DNA from: Streptosporangium subroseum
GTDB lineage: Bacteria; Actinomycetota; Actinomycetes; Streptosporangiales; Streptosporangiaceae
Direction of reading: 5' to 3'
Assembly (NCBI RefSeq): GCF_900188345.1
Contig: NZ_FZOD01000008.1
Coordinates: 62,001 to 126,000, forward strand
DNA length: 64,000 nt
The translations under genes and the position numbers were made by a program. Of this stretch, positions 47,822 to 55,769 are shown piece by piece. The notes beneath the pieces are model-generated. The model did not search any database, was not told the DNA's origin, and saw only the letters and a program-made list of their open reading frames with translations. Positions within the stretch are counted from its first letter, which is position 1. The number at the start of each line of letters is the position of its first letter.

Positions 47822-48035
47822 CAGTCGCGGTTCCCGATGCGGCGGCTCAGCCGCGGTTGCAGGGCAGCCGGTCGCCGGAGCCCCCGTGCTCCGAGGCGGC
47901 GAACACCCCGGCTCCGGGTGGCTCATCGACCCCCATAACCTCCGCGGCCGGCATGGACGACGTGACCGACATGGACGGCGTGAGTGGCGTGGCCGACGTG
48001 AGCGGCGGGCCATGGCGGATCGAGCCGTCGGGCTC

Positions 48036-49559
48036 TCACCCTCGGACGGAAGAGCCGGGCAGGCGCACCCGGGCGCGCGTTCCGCGGCCCGCGGCGTTCT
48101 CCAGGGTGATCTCTCCCCCGGCGTCCCGTACGGCCTGCGCCACGATGGCCAGCCCCAGGCCGGAGCCTGGCATGCTGCGCGCCGAGGACGACCGCCAGAA
48201 CCTGTCGAACACGTACGGCAGCTCGTCCTCCGGGATGCCCGGGCCGTGGTCCCTGACGGCCAGCTCGCCATCGTGGAGCCGTACGGTCACCGGCCCCGTC
48301 GCCGAGCCACCCCCCAGGCCCGTCGCCGGACCGCTCCCCGAGCCGGGCCCCACGATGCTCCGCGAACCGTCCGTCGAGCCGGGCGCCCCGCCGCTTTGCG
48401 AACCGTCCGTCGAGCCGGGTGTCCCACCGCTCCCCGAGCCGTTCACCGGTTCGGACGTCGTGCCGCTCTCCGAGAACTTCACCGCGTTGTCCAGCAGGTT
48501 CACCACGGCCCGCTCCAGGGCGGCCTGGTCACCGTGGACATACCAGGGGCGTAGCTCGACCTCTATCGAGGTGTCGGGGGCCCGGAGCCGGGCCCGGCGC
48601 ACGGCGGCCTCGACCACGTCGTGGAAGGCGACCTCGACGTACGGCTCGTGCTCGTCCTCGGAGCGCGAGAGCTGCAGCAGGTCCCCGACCAGCGTGGACA
48701 TCTCCTCGAACTGGGCCTTGAGGCTGTTCAGCAGCCTGCGTTTGGGGCCCGGGTCCAGCGGGCGGCCCGCGTTCTCGCTGCGCAGCAACAGATCGATGTT
48801 GGTGCGCAGACTGGTGAGCGGGGTGCGCAGCTCGTGCCCGGCGTCGGCGATCAGCCGCCGCTGGCGCTCGCGGGATCCGGCCAGCGCGGTGGTCATCGCG
48901 TTGAACGAGGTGCCCAGCCTGGCGATCTCGTCGGTGCCCTCGACCGGAAGCCTGGTGTCGAGGTCCTCGGTCCTGGCGACGTGCTCGACGGCCTCGGCCA
49001 GACGGCCGACCGGGCGCAGCGCCGTACGGGAGACGAACAGCCCCGCCGAGGTCGCGCCGAGCACACCGAGCGCGGCGACCCCGGCGAGGATCCAGGCGAG
49101 CGTGGTGAGGGTGGACTGGAACTCGGTCAGCGTCCGGGACTCCATCACCGCGAGGCCGGACCCGACGCTCCTGGTCAGCACGCGCACCTCCGCCCCCTCC
49201 TCCGTGGTGCCGTTCCTGATCGCCTCCTGCCCCGCGGGCCCCGCGGCCAGGTCGCGGTCGGCCGGGGTGACCTTGACGCCGGGGGCGCCGACGACGCACC
49301 TTCCTCCTTGCGCGTCGATCGCCTGGAGGGGCTGGAAACGGAACGGCAGCGGCCGGGTGGGAAAGCCCCTGTCGCAGTACTGCTGGATCCACTCGATGCC
49401 CTGCGGTCCCTTCGGCCCGTGCAGCGAACGGTCCATCTGGTCGAGCAGCTCGCTCCTGACAATGAACCAGCAGACCGCCGCGCACACCGCGATCGCCACC
49501 GCGACCGCCGTCGCGACCAGCAGGGTGAGCCGCGAGCGCAGGGAGCGGCGGCCGTTCAC
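48036..49559 (-). CDS. MprB-like membrane sensor histidine kinase
   Basis: A 507-residue kinase: two membrane helices (about 11-34 and 153-176) flank a periplasmic domain; HAMP (177-230); HisKA with His 242 in [14 protein letters not shown]; HATPase with N-box [11 protein letters not shown] (about 354) and G-boxes [20 protein letters not shown] and [13 protein letters not shown]. Residues about 364-422 are an inserted Gly/Ser/Pro/Thr repeat between the N-box and the next core strand, not present in MprB. The GTG start overlaps the response regulator stop by four bases. With its partner it probably senses envelope stress; signal inferred. Confidence 0.93.
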   Translation of the reverse strand: MNGRRSLRSRLTLLVATAVAVAIAVCAAVCWFIVRSELLDQMDRSLHGPKGPQGIEWIQQYCDRGFPTRPLPFRFQPLQAIDAQGGRCVVGAPGVKVTPADRDLAAGPAGQEAIRNGTTEEGAEVRVLTRSVGSGLAVMESRTLTEFQSTLTTLAWILAGVAALGVLGATSAGLFVSRTALRPVGRLAEAVEHVARTEDLDTRLPVEGTDEIARLGTSFNAMTTALAGSRERQRRLIADAGHELRTPLTSLRTNIDLLLRSENAGRPLDPGPKRRLLNSLKAQFEEMSTLVGDLLQLSRSEDEHEPYVEVAFHDVVEAAVRRARLRAPDTSIEVELRPWYVHGDQAALERAVVNLLDNAVKFSESGTTSEPVNGSGSGGTPGSTDGSQSGGAPGSTDGSRSIVGPGSGSGPATGLGGGSATGPVTVRLHDGELAVRDHGPGIPEDELPYVFDRFWRSSSARSMPGSGLGLAIVAQAVRDAGGEITLENAAGRGTRARVRLPGSSVRG

Positions 49560-50263
49560 GGTGAGAGCCGCAGCACGTAGCCGACACCCCGGACGGTGTG
49601 GATCAGCCGGGGGCGTCCCGCGGTCTCGGTCTTGCGGCGCAGATACATGACGTAGACGTCGAGGGAGTTGGAGGACGGCTCGAAGTCGAAGCCCCACACC
49701 TCGCTGAGGATCTGCTCGCGGGTGAGCACCTGGCGGGGATGGACCATGAGCAGTTCCAGCAGGAGATACTCGGTCCGGGTCAGTTCGAGCGGCTCGCCCG
49801 CCCGGGTGACCTCGCGGCTGAAGGTGTCCATCCGCAGGTCGCCGTAGGCCAGCACGCCGTCGTCCTCCGCCGCGGGCGCGCTCAGCGCGCCGCGCCGCAG
49901 CAGTGCCCTGACCCGGGCCAGCAGCTCGTCCAGCTCGAACGGTTTGACCAGATAGTCGTCGGCCCCGGCGTCCAATCCGGAGACCCGGTCGCCCACGGCG
50001 TCCCGGGCGGTGAGCATGAGCACCGGCACGTGGTTGCGCACCGCCCTGAGCCTGCGGCAGGCGGTCAGCCCGTCCAGCCGCGGCATCATCACGTCGAGCA
50101 GCACCAGGTCGTACGGCTCCCGCTCCAGCGTCTCCAGCGCGGCCTGCCCGTCCGAGGCCAGGCCGACCCGGTATCCCTCGAACTCCAGGCTGCTCTGCAA
50201 CGCCTCCCTGAGCGCGGGCTCGTCGTCCACGACCAGCACCCGCGCGGCCTCACCGTCACCCAT
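49556..50263 (-). CDS. OmpR-family response regulator (MprA-like)
   Basis: A 235-residue regulator. Receiver (8-122): [15 protein letters not shown], phospho-Asp in [13 protein letters not shown] (about 56), Lys in [23 protein letters not shown]. Winged helix (135-233): [71 protein letters not shown]. This closely follows MprA/TcrX-type proteins. The start is ATG 50263 with TAGCGT seven bases upstream. First gene of the pair with the kinase; probably autoregulated, by analogy. Confidence 0.94.
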   Translation of the reverse strand: MGDGEAARVLVVDDEPALREALQSSLEFEGYRVGLASDGQAALETLEREPYDLVLLDVMMPRLDGLTACRRLRAVRNHVPVLMLTARDAVGDRVSGLDAGADDYLVKPFELDELLARVRALLRRGALSAPAAEDDGVLAYGDLRMDTFSREVTRAGEPLELTRTEYLLLELLMVHPRQVLTREQILSEVWGFDFEPSSNSLDVYVMYLRRKTETAGRPRLIHTVRGVGYVLRLSP

Positions 50264-50270
50264 GGCCCCA

Positions 50271-50276
50271 ACGCTA
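50271..50276 (-). promoter_or_regulatory. -10-like TAGCGT, leaderless arrangement
   Basis: TAGCGT on the minus strand ends seven bases before ATG 50263 of the response regulator gene. Confidence 0.45.
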
Positions 50277-50431
50277 GACGCTCACCGGACATCTAGGTCA
50301 AATGCCCCGTCCTTCGGGCGGAGAGGAAGCTCTTCTTGGGTTTTCTCTTGGTGTGCAGGTCGGGCTCGGTAGGGCTGGGATGTTCCGCGATAGCCAAGCG
50401 GGATGTGCTTGTCAGTCACGTGGGACGTGTG

Positions 50432-50570
50432 TGTTTGAGCGCGGCGGGGCGTGCCGTGTCCGCGCGGGGAGGCTTCGGGGTTGCCCGGCCGGTGAACCGC
50501 GAACCGACAGACCCGGCTGGAAGGCCGGGTGCTGGAATCCCCGGTTTTCAAAACCGGGGAGGACGTCAAC
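50432..50570 (+). mobile_element. Relic of an IS200/IS605-type element: TnpB C-terminus and right-end hairpin
   Basis: A plus-strand frame reads LSAAGRAVSARGGFGVARPV then NREPTDPAGRPGAGIP, closely resembling the C-terminal end of actinobacterial TnpB (AAGxAVxACGGxxVRPxxx...KQEP). It runs into a perfect 11-bp-arm hairpin (TCCCCGGTTTT at 50538-50548, complement 50550-50560) followed by GGACGTCAAC, the usual right-end layout of these elements. Nothing recognisable as a TnpB core, TnpA or left end remains in 50264-50431, so the element is dead. The remaining part of 50571-50708 shows no gene. Confidence 0.6.
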
Positions 50571-50708
50571 ATGAGAGTCCGATGAATGCCGTTCTGTGTT
50601 GCTCGGTGAGGGTCGAGGAGCTGCCGCGTCGCTGCGGCAGCGTTCTCCGTTTCCGGAGTCAGTGCAGGCAGACCAGCACGGTGCCGACCCATCACCACAA
50701 CACCGGTC

Positions 50709-52223
50709 TCAGGCCAGGAGTGCCATGGCCGCGTTGTGGCCGGGGATGCCGCTGACCCCGCCGCCGCGCCGGGCGCCCGCGCCGCAGAGCAGGATGCGCT
50801 CGAACTCGGTCTCCACGCCCCACCGCCCCCGCTCGCCGTACGGCCAGGACAGATCGCGGTGGAAGATGTGGCCGCCGGGCAGGCCCGCCTCGTTCTCCAG
50901 GTCGACCGGGGTCCTCGCCTCCAGGCAGGGGCTTCCGTCGGGGGCGCGCAGCAGGCAGTCCTCGATCGGTTCGGCGAGCACCCGGTTCATCGAGGCGAGC
51001 GTGGCACCGAGCGCGGCCTCACGCGCTCCGGCCGGATCCTCGCGGAACAGCCGGGCGGGCATGTGCAGGCCGAACAGGGTCATCGTCTGGGCTCCGGCGG
51101 CCCGCAGGCCGGGGCCGAGGATGGAGGGGTCGGTCAGCGAGTGGCAGTAGACCTCGGCCGGGGGCAGTTCCGGGATCCGCCCGGCGGCGGCCTCGGCGTA
51201 GGCGCGGGCGAGCTGGTCGCGGCCCTCGTTGATGTGGAACGTGCCGCTGAACGCCGCCACGGGGTCGACATCGGCGTCCCTGAGCCGGGGCAGCCGCGAC
51301 AGCACCATGTTGATCTTGAGCTGGGCGCCTTCAGGCGTGGGCTCGTCGGCTCCCAGCAGACGGGCGAGTACTGCGGGCGGCACGTTGGCCAGGACCCGGT
51401 CACCCCGGACCACGTGTTCCCCGCCGGCGTCGCGGAAGGCGACCTCGCCGGAGGGATCGACGGCGAGGACCTCGGCGCCGGTCAGGATCTCGGCTCCGGC
51501 CGCGCGGGCGGCGTCCGCGAGACCATCGGAGACCGCGCCCATGCCGCCGACCGGGACGTTCCAGTCGCCGGTCCCGTCGCCGATCACGTGATAGAGGAAG
51601 CACCGGTTGGCGAGCAGGCTCGGGTCGGAGGGATCGGCGAAGGTGCCGATCAGCGCGTCGGTGAGCACCACTCCACGCACGGTGTCGTCGGCGAACCTCT
51701 CGTCCACGACCTCGCCGATCGGCCGTTCGAACAACTCCCGCCAGGCCTCGTCGCCGACGAGGTCCCGCATCGCCTCGCGGTCCACGAGGGGTTCCAGCAA
51801 TGTCGGCGCCACCCGCTCCGCCACGTGGGCGGTCATCGCGTAGAGGCGACGCCACGCGTCCAGGTCGGCGGAGCCGCCGGTGACCCGGGTGAAGGAGGAG
51901 GCGGTCCGGGTGGCGTCGCCGTTGTCCACCAGCAGTCCCGTGTCCCCCACGGGCGTGTAGGACGCGTAGCGGCGGCGGCGCAGTGTGACGTTGAGCCCGA
52001 GGTCTTTCGCGACCTTGGCGGGCAGGAGGCTGACGAGGTAGGAGTAGCGCGAGATCCGGGCGTCGACCCCGGCGAACGCCCGCGCCGAGACGGCGAGACC
52101 GCCGACGTGGTCGAGACGCTCCAGGACGAGGACCCGGCGGCCCGCTCGGGCAAGGTAGGCGGCGGCGACCAGGCCGTTGTGGCCGCCTCCGGCGATCACG
52201 ACGTCATAGCGAGAACGGAGCAC
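50709..52223 (-). CDS. CrtI/phytoene desaturase-like FAD oxidoreductase
   Basis: A 504-residue amine oxidase-superfamily flavoprotein. N-terminal Rossmann dinucleotide fold: YDVVIAGGGHNGLVAAAYLARAGRRVLVLERLDHVGGLAVS. The C-terminal flavin motif is GGGVSGIPGHNAAMALL. The central part (YHVIGDGTGDWNVPVGGMGAVSDGL) is typical of CrtI- and PYROXD2-like proteins. No carotenoid genes (crtB, crtE) are near, so it may not make carotenoids; a general hydroxylated-lipid or amine oxidase is possible. GTG 52223 is the likely start, with a weak GGGA upstream. Gene is alone on its strand between the IS relic and the LysR gene. Confidence 0.9.
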   Translation of the reverse strand: MLRSRYDVVIAGGGHNGLVAAAYLARAGRRVLVLERLDHVGGLAVSARAFAGVDARISRYSYLVSLLPAKVAKDLGLNVTLRRRRYASYTPVGDTGLLVDNGDATRTASSFTRVTGGSADLDAWRRLYAMTAHVAERVAPTLLEPLVDREAMRDLVGDEAWRELFERPIGEVVDERFADDTVRGVVLTDALIGTFADPSDPSLLANRCFLYHVIGDGTGDWNVPVGGMGAVSDGLADAARAAGAEILTGAEVLAVDPSGEVAFRDAGGEHVVRGDRVLANVPPAVLARLLGADEPTPEGAQLKINMVLSRLPRLRDADVDPVAAFSGTFHINEGRDQLARAYAEAAAGRIPELPPAEVYCHSLTDPSILGPGLRAAGAQTMTLFGLHMPARLFREDPAGAREAALGATLASMNRVLAEPIEDCLLRAPDGSPCLEARTPVDLENEAGLPGGHIFHRDLSWPYGERGRWGVETEFERILLCGAGARRGGGVSGIPGHNAAMALLA

Positions 52224-52389
52224 GGGACATCCCGGTGAGATGAGGGGCGACGGGGCGGGGACTCCGGATGGTCAGAGACCGGTCTGCCAGTGCGGCTCAG
52301 GACAGAGCACGCTGGACACCTCAATCACTACCATGTCACGCACCATATATCGAAGGCGACAAACCGGTCTACGGTCGCTCACGGCTCGC

Positions 52390-52515
52390 CGCCCACAGGT
52401 CATCGGTGCACCGGTCACAGGTCACCGGCGCACGAATCGCCGCTCACAGATCACAGATCACAGATCGCTGGTCGCTGGTCAAAGATCGCTGGTTACCGAC
52501 ACCCGGATCACTGAT
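52390..52515. repeat. Short degenerate CACAGATCA-type repeats
   Basis: Units of CACAGGTCA/CACAGATCA and GATCGCTGGT recur at about 52394, 52415, 52446, 52454, 52461, 52467 and 52488, partly with eight-base period. They fill the gap between the two minus-strand genes together with a low-GC patch around 52325-52350. No gene seen. Confidence 0.6.
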
Positions 52516-52521
52516 CACCGG

Positions 52522-53433
52522 TCATCCGGCTCGCGGATGCTCGCGAGCCACGGAGAGGGTGATCTTCAGGAGGGTCGCGGCGGGGCCGGTGGGGGTGCTG
52601 CCGCGGCGCCAGACCGCGCGCAGCCGGCGTTCGAGGTCGATGCCCTGGGTGGCCACCTCGACCAGGCGGCCGGTGGCCAGCTCCGTCTCCACCGCGTAGC
52701 CACTGAGCACGGCGGGCGCGGCGCCCTCGCGGGCGGCGCCCTTGACCGCGGCGTTGGAGCCGAGTTCGAGTCTGGGGGCGGCGACGGCGTGGCCGGCCAG
52801 CGCGAGGTCCAGGGTCTCGCGGGTGCCGGAGCCGCGCTCGCGGACGACCAGCGGGGTGGCGGCCAGCTCGGCGGCGAGCAGCGGGGTCCGGCGCCGCGCC
52901 CACGGGTGGCCCGGCGCGACCACCACGACGAGGCGGTCGGTGGCGACCACGCGGGAGGTCAGCCCGGACGGCACCGAGGGCCCCTCCACGAATCCGAGCT
53001 CGACCCCGCCGCCGACGAGTCTCGCCACCTCGGCCGAGTTCTGCACGTCCAGGCCGACCTGGACCGCGGACTCCCGGCCCTGCAGCTCCCCCAGCCAGCG
53101 CGGCAGCAGGTATTCGGCCACGGTCATACTGGCCGCGATGTGCAGATGGGCCGCCCGGCCGTGCCGTACCGCCTCCACGCCGCGCATCAGCTCCTCGGCC
53201 GCCGACAGCACCTGCGTGGCCCAGGCCGAGACCATCGCGCCCTGCGGGGTGAGGGTGGAACCGCGCGGGGTGCGCTCCAGCAACGGCAGCCCGAGACGGC
53301 GCTCCAGCAACGAGATCCGCTTGCTCGCCGACGGCTGGGCGATGCCCCCGGCCCGGGCCGCCTGGCCGAGGCTGCCCAGGCGGTCCACATCGACGAGCAG
53401 GCGCAGGGACTCGAGATCGGGCAGCTCACTCAT
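52522..53433 (-). CDS. LysR-family transcriptional regulator
   Basis: A 303-residue LTTR. N-terminal winged HTH: LPDLESLRLLVDVDRLGSLGQAARAGGIAQPSASKRISLLERRLGLPLLERTPRGSTLTPQG. The ligand domain (90-295) contains VQVGLDVQNSAEVARLVGGGVELGFVEGP and a closing VATQGIDLERRLRAVWRRGSTPTGPAATL. The start is ATG 53433 with TAGCCT six bases upstream and no ribosome site. It is divergent from psuG with a 375-bp gap, so it could control that operon, but LysR targets are usually within a single shared promoter. Inducer unknown. Confidence 0.93.
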   Translation of the reverse strand: MSELPDLESLRLLVDVDRLGSLGQAARAGGIAQPSASKRISLLERRLGLPLLERTPRGSTLTPQGAMVSAWATQVLSAAEELMRGVEAVRHGRAAHLHIAASMTVAEYLLPRWLGELQGRESAVQVGLDVQNSAEVARLVGGGVELGFVEGPSVPSGLTSRVVATDRLVVVVAPGHPWARRRTPLLAAELAATPLVVRERGSGTRETLDLALAGHAVAAPRLELGSNAAVKGAAREGAAPAVLSGYAVETELATGRLVEVATQGIDLERRLRAVWRRGSTPTGPAATLLKITLSVAREHPRAG

Positions 53434-53439
53434 AGCCCC

Positions 53440-53445
53440 AGGCTA
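53440..53445 (-). promoter_or_regulatory. -10-like TAGCCT, leaderless arrangement
   Basis: TAGCCT on the minus strand ends six bases before ATG 53433 of the LysR gene. Confidence 0.5.
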
Positions 53446-53700
53446 TGACCTTTACGGAGCCGACACCTACCGGCCGGCCGCGCCGGCACGCCGGTCACGA
53501 CCGTTCCTCTCCCCGTCTCCGAGGGCCTGACGCCCCCGCGGCGGCCGAACGTCACCGTGGCGGGCGTGTACGGCGGCCGGACACCGGTCGAACATTGGTC
53601 GAACATCGGCCGAACACTGCGAGATCGGGGAGGGACACGGCCATCATCGGCGGGATCTCACCGATCCATGTTGTCGTCGTTGGCTGATCTTTGAGTAGAC

Positions 53701-53746
53701 GTCTCCCGGCAAGCACCGTAACGTGCTCCTTTTAGGAGAGACCGGG
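53701..53746 (+). promoter_or_regulatory. Nested inverted repeats before psuG
   Basis: AGCAC/GTGCT (53712-53727), CTCCT/AGGAG (53726-53738), GTCTC/GAGAC (53701-53742) and CCCGG/CCGGG (53705-53746) are overlapping, partly exclusive stems about 60-110 bp before psuG. This could be an operator or an RNA switch/attenuator. The rest of the 53446-53808 gap has no gene. Confidence 0.4.
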
Positions 53747-53808
53747 CCGTTTGCACCGTTCCAAGAAGGGGCAGGAACCGGCCTCTGATGAGGAGACAGA
53801 ACCAGCTC

Positions 53809-54747
53809 ATGCGTACCATCGAACAGCCCGCCGGCAGCACGCTCCGCCCTTCACCCGAGGTGGCCGAGGCACTGGCGCAGGGCGCCCCGATCGTGGCGCT
53901 CGAATCCACGATCATCTCGCACGGCCTCCCACAGCCCCGCAACCTCGAGGTAGCGGTGGAGCTGGAGGAGATCGTCCGCAAGGCCGGGGCGGTACCGGCG
54001 ACGATCGCGGTGCTGGACGGCGTGGCACGCATCGGCCTGAACAAGCACGAGCTCAAGCGGGTCGCCGGCGAGCCCGGCCTTCGCAAGCTCGGCTTCCGCG
54101 ACCTGCCCGCCGCCGCCGCGCTCAGGGTCAGCGGGGCGACCACGGTCTCGGCGACCTCGTTCCTGGCCGCCAGGGCGGGCATCCGGGTCTTCGCCACCGG
54201 CGGTCTCGGCGGCGTGCATCGCGAGTGGGCCGACACCCAGGACGAGTCGGCCGACCTCGACATGCTGAGCCGTACCCGCATCACCGTCGTCTGCGCGGGC
54301 GTGAAGTCCATCCTGGACGTCCCGGCCACCCTCCAGCGGCTCGAGACGCGGGGTGTCACCATCGCGGGGTTCCGCACCGACGAGTTCCCCGGCTTCTACC
54401 TGCACACCTCCGGCGAGCCGATCGACTGGCGGATCGAGACCCCGGCCGAGGCCGCGGGCATCATGCGAGCCCAGGACGCGCTCGGCGGCCCGGAGAGCGC
54501 CCTGATCGTGGCCAACCCGGTGCCGCTGGAGGATCAGCTCGACCCCGCCCTGCACGACCGGGTCCTCGCCGAAGCCCTCGACGCGGCCGAGCGGGAGCAG
54601 GTCACCGGCCAGGCCATCACCCCGTTCCTTCTGGGGTATCTGGTGCGCGGCACCGACGGCGCCTCTCTCGAGGCGAACCTGGCCGCCGTACGAGGCAACG
54701 CCCGCGTCGCCGGGCAGATCGCGGTTTCCTGGAGCCGGGGAAACTGA
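53809..54747 (+). CDS. psuG: Pseudouridine-5'-phosphate glycosidase
   Basis: A 312-residue enzyme that splits pseudouridine 5'-phosphate into uracil and ribose 5-phosphate. APIVALESTIISHGLPQPRNLEVAVELEEIVR, LATGGLGGVHR and VVCAGVKSILDVPATLQRLETRGV are specific PsuG blocks, including the active-site Lys. FRTDEFPGFYLHTSGEP and VANPVPLEDQLD also match. ATG 53809 is preferred, with GAGGAGA about 12 bases upstream; ATG 53788 is in frame. It is followed after 7 bp by the PfkB kinase, the usual PsuG-PsuK pair of pseudouridine catabolism. Regulator possibly the divergent LysR. Confidence 0.95.
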   Translation: MRTIEQPAGSTLRPSPEVAEALAQGAPIVALESTIISHGLPQPRNLEVAVELEEIVRKAGAVPATIAVLDGVARIGLNKHELKRVAGEPGLRKLGFRDLPAAAALRVSGATTVSATSFLAARAGIRVFATGGLGGVHREWADTQDESADLDMLSRTRITVVCAGVKSILDVPATLQRLETRGVTIAGFRTDEFPGFYLHTSGEPIDWRIETPAEAAGIMRAQDALGGPESALIVANPVPLEDQLDPALHDRVLAEALDAAEREQVTGQAITPFLLGYLVRGTDGASLEANLAAVRGNARVAGQIAVSWSRGN

Positions 54748-54754
54748 GGCAGTC

Positions 54755-55705
54755 GTGACCGGAACAGGTTTGCTGGTTATCGGCGACGTGGTCACCGATG
54801 TCGTCGCGCTTCACGGAGGGTCCGCCCTGTCCGGCCTGGCCGTCGGAACGGACACCGCCGCCGACATCGTGCTGCGCCCCGGCGGCTCCGGGGCCAACAC
54901 CGCCTCCTGGGCCGCCCACCTGGGCGCCGACGCGCGGATCCTGACCCGGGTCGGCTTCGACACCGGCGAGTGGCACGCCGCCGAGCTACGGCGCTTCGGG
55001 GTCCGGCCGCATCTGCGCGTGGACCCCGACCGGCCGACGGCCGTGGTGATCGCGATGGTCGACGTGACCGGAGAGCGGTCCATGCTCACCAACCGGGGTG
55101 CGGGCGGGCACATCGGCGTCGACGACTGGGACGAGAGCCTGCTCGACGGGGTGGACCATCTTCACCTGTCCGGATACACGCTGTTCGCCGAACCGGGCCT
55201 GCAGCTCTCCCGGCTGGCCCTGGCCCAGGCCGCCCGGCGCGGCATCTCGATCAGCGTGGATCCCGCCTCGACCGGCTTCCTGCGCTCGTTCGGCCCTGAA
55301 CGGTTCATCCAGGAGACCCTGACCTCCCAGCTGATCATCCCCAACCGGGACGAGGCCCTGCTGCTCACCGGCGAGACCTCCGCCGAGCGGGCGGCCGAGA
55401 AACTGAGCCTCCGGTACGGCGCGGCGGCGGTGAAGCTCGGTTCCCGGGGTGCGCTGATGGCCCGGAACGGAAAGTTGGCCGCCTGGGTTCCCGGAGTCGC
55501 CGCCGAGGTGATTGACTCCATTGGTGCGGGAGACGCGTTCGCCGCCGGACTGCTGACGGCCCTGCTCAAGGGGGCCGACGACGAGGCCGCGCTGGACGCC
55601 GGACGCCGCGCCGGAGCGGAGGCGGTAACACTGGTAGGCGGTCGCCCGCGTACCCTTCCGTCTGATTTGAGCACCAACCAGCTTTACCCTCTTAACGCCA
55701 ATTGA
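54755..55705 (+). CDS. psuK: PfkB-family kinase, predicted pseudouridine kinase
   Basis: A 316-residue ribokinase-fold protein. LLVIGDVVTDVVALHGG, the GGSGANTASWAAHLGADARILTRVG substrate region, and the PfkB signature with anion hole and catalytic Asp (VIDSIGAGDAFAAGLLTALLKG) are all present. Its position directly after psuG makes pseudouridine the likely substrate, though some neighbours are simple sugar kinases. GTG 54755 is seven bases after the psuG stop, with GAGG upstream. Together psuK and psuG would let the cell recycle pseudouridine from RNA turnover. Confidence 0.92.
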   Translation: MTGTGLLVIGDVVTDVVALHGGSALSGLAVGTDTAADIVLRPGGSGANTASWAAHLGADARILTRVGFDTGEWHAAELRRFGVRPHLRVDPDRPTAVVIAMVDVTGERSMLTNRGAGGHIGVDDWDESLLDGVDHLHLSGYTLFAEPGLQLSRLALAQAARRGISISVDPASTGFLRSFGPERFIQETLTSQLIIPNRDEALLLTGETSAERAAEKLSLRYGAAAVKLGSRGALMARNGKLAAWVPGVAAEVIDSIGAGDAFAAGLLTALLKGADDEAALDAGRRAGAEAVTLVGGRPRTLPSDLSTNQLYPLNAN

Positions 55706-55769
55706 TAGCTTGCGGCGTAGGCTGCACCATTAGCCACATGCGTCACTTTGGGGAGGTTGCGGTCCGCCG

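Noticed and set aside
50709..52223. Carotenoid biosynthesis gene cluster
   Set aside because: The CrtI-like protein stands alone; no phytoene synthase, GGPP synthase or cyclase gene is nearby.
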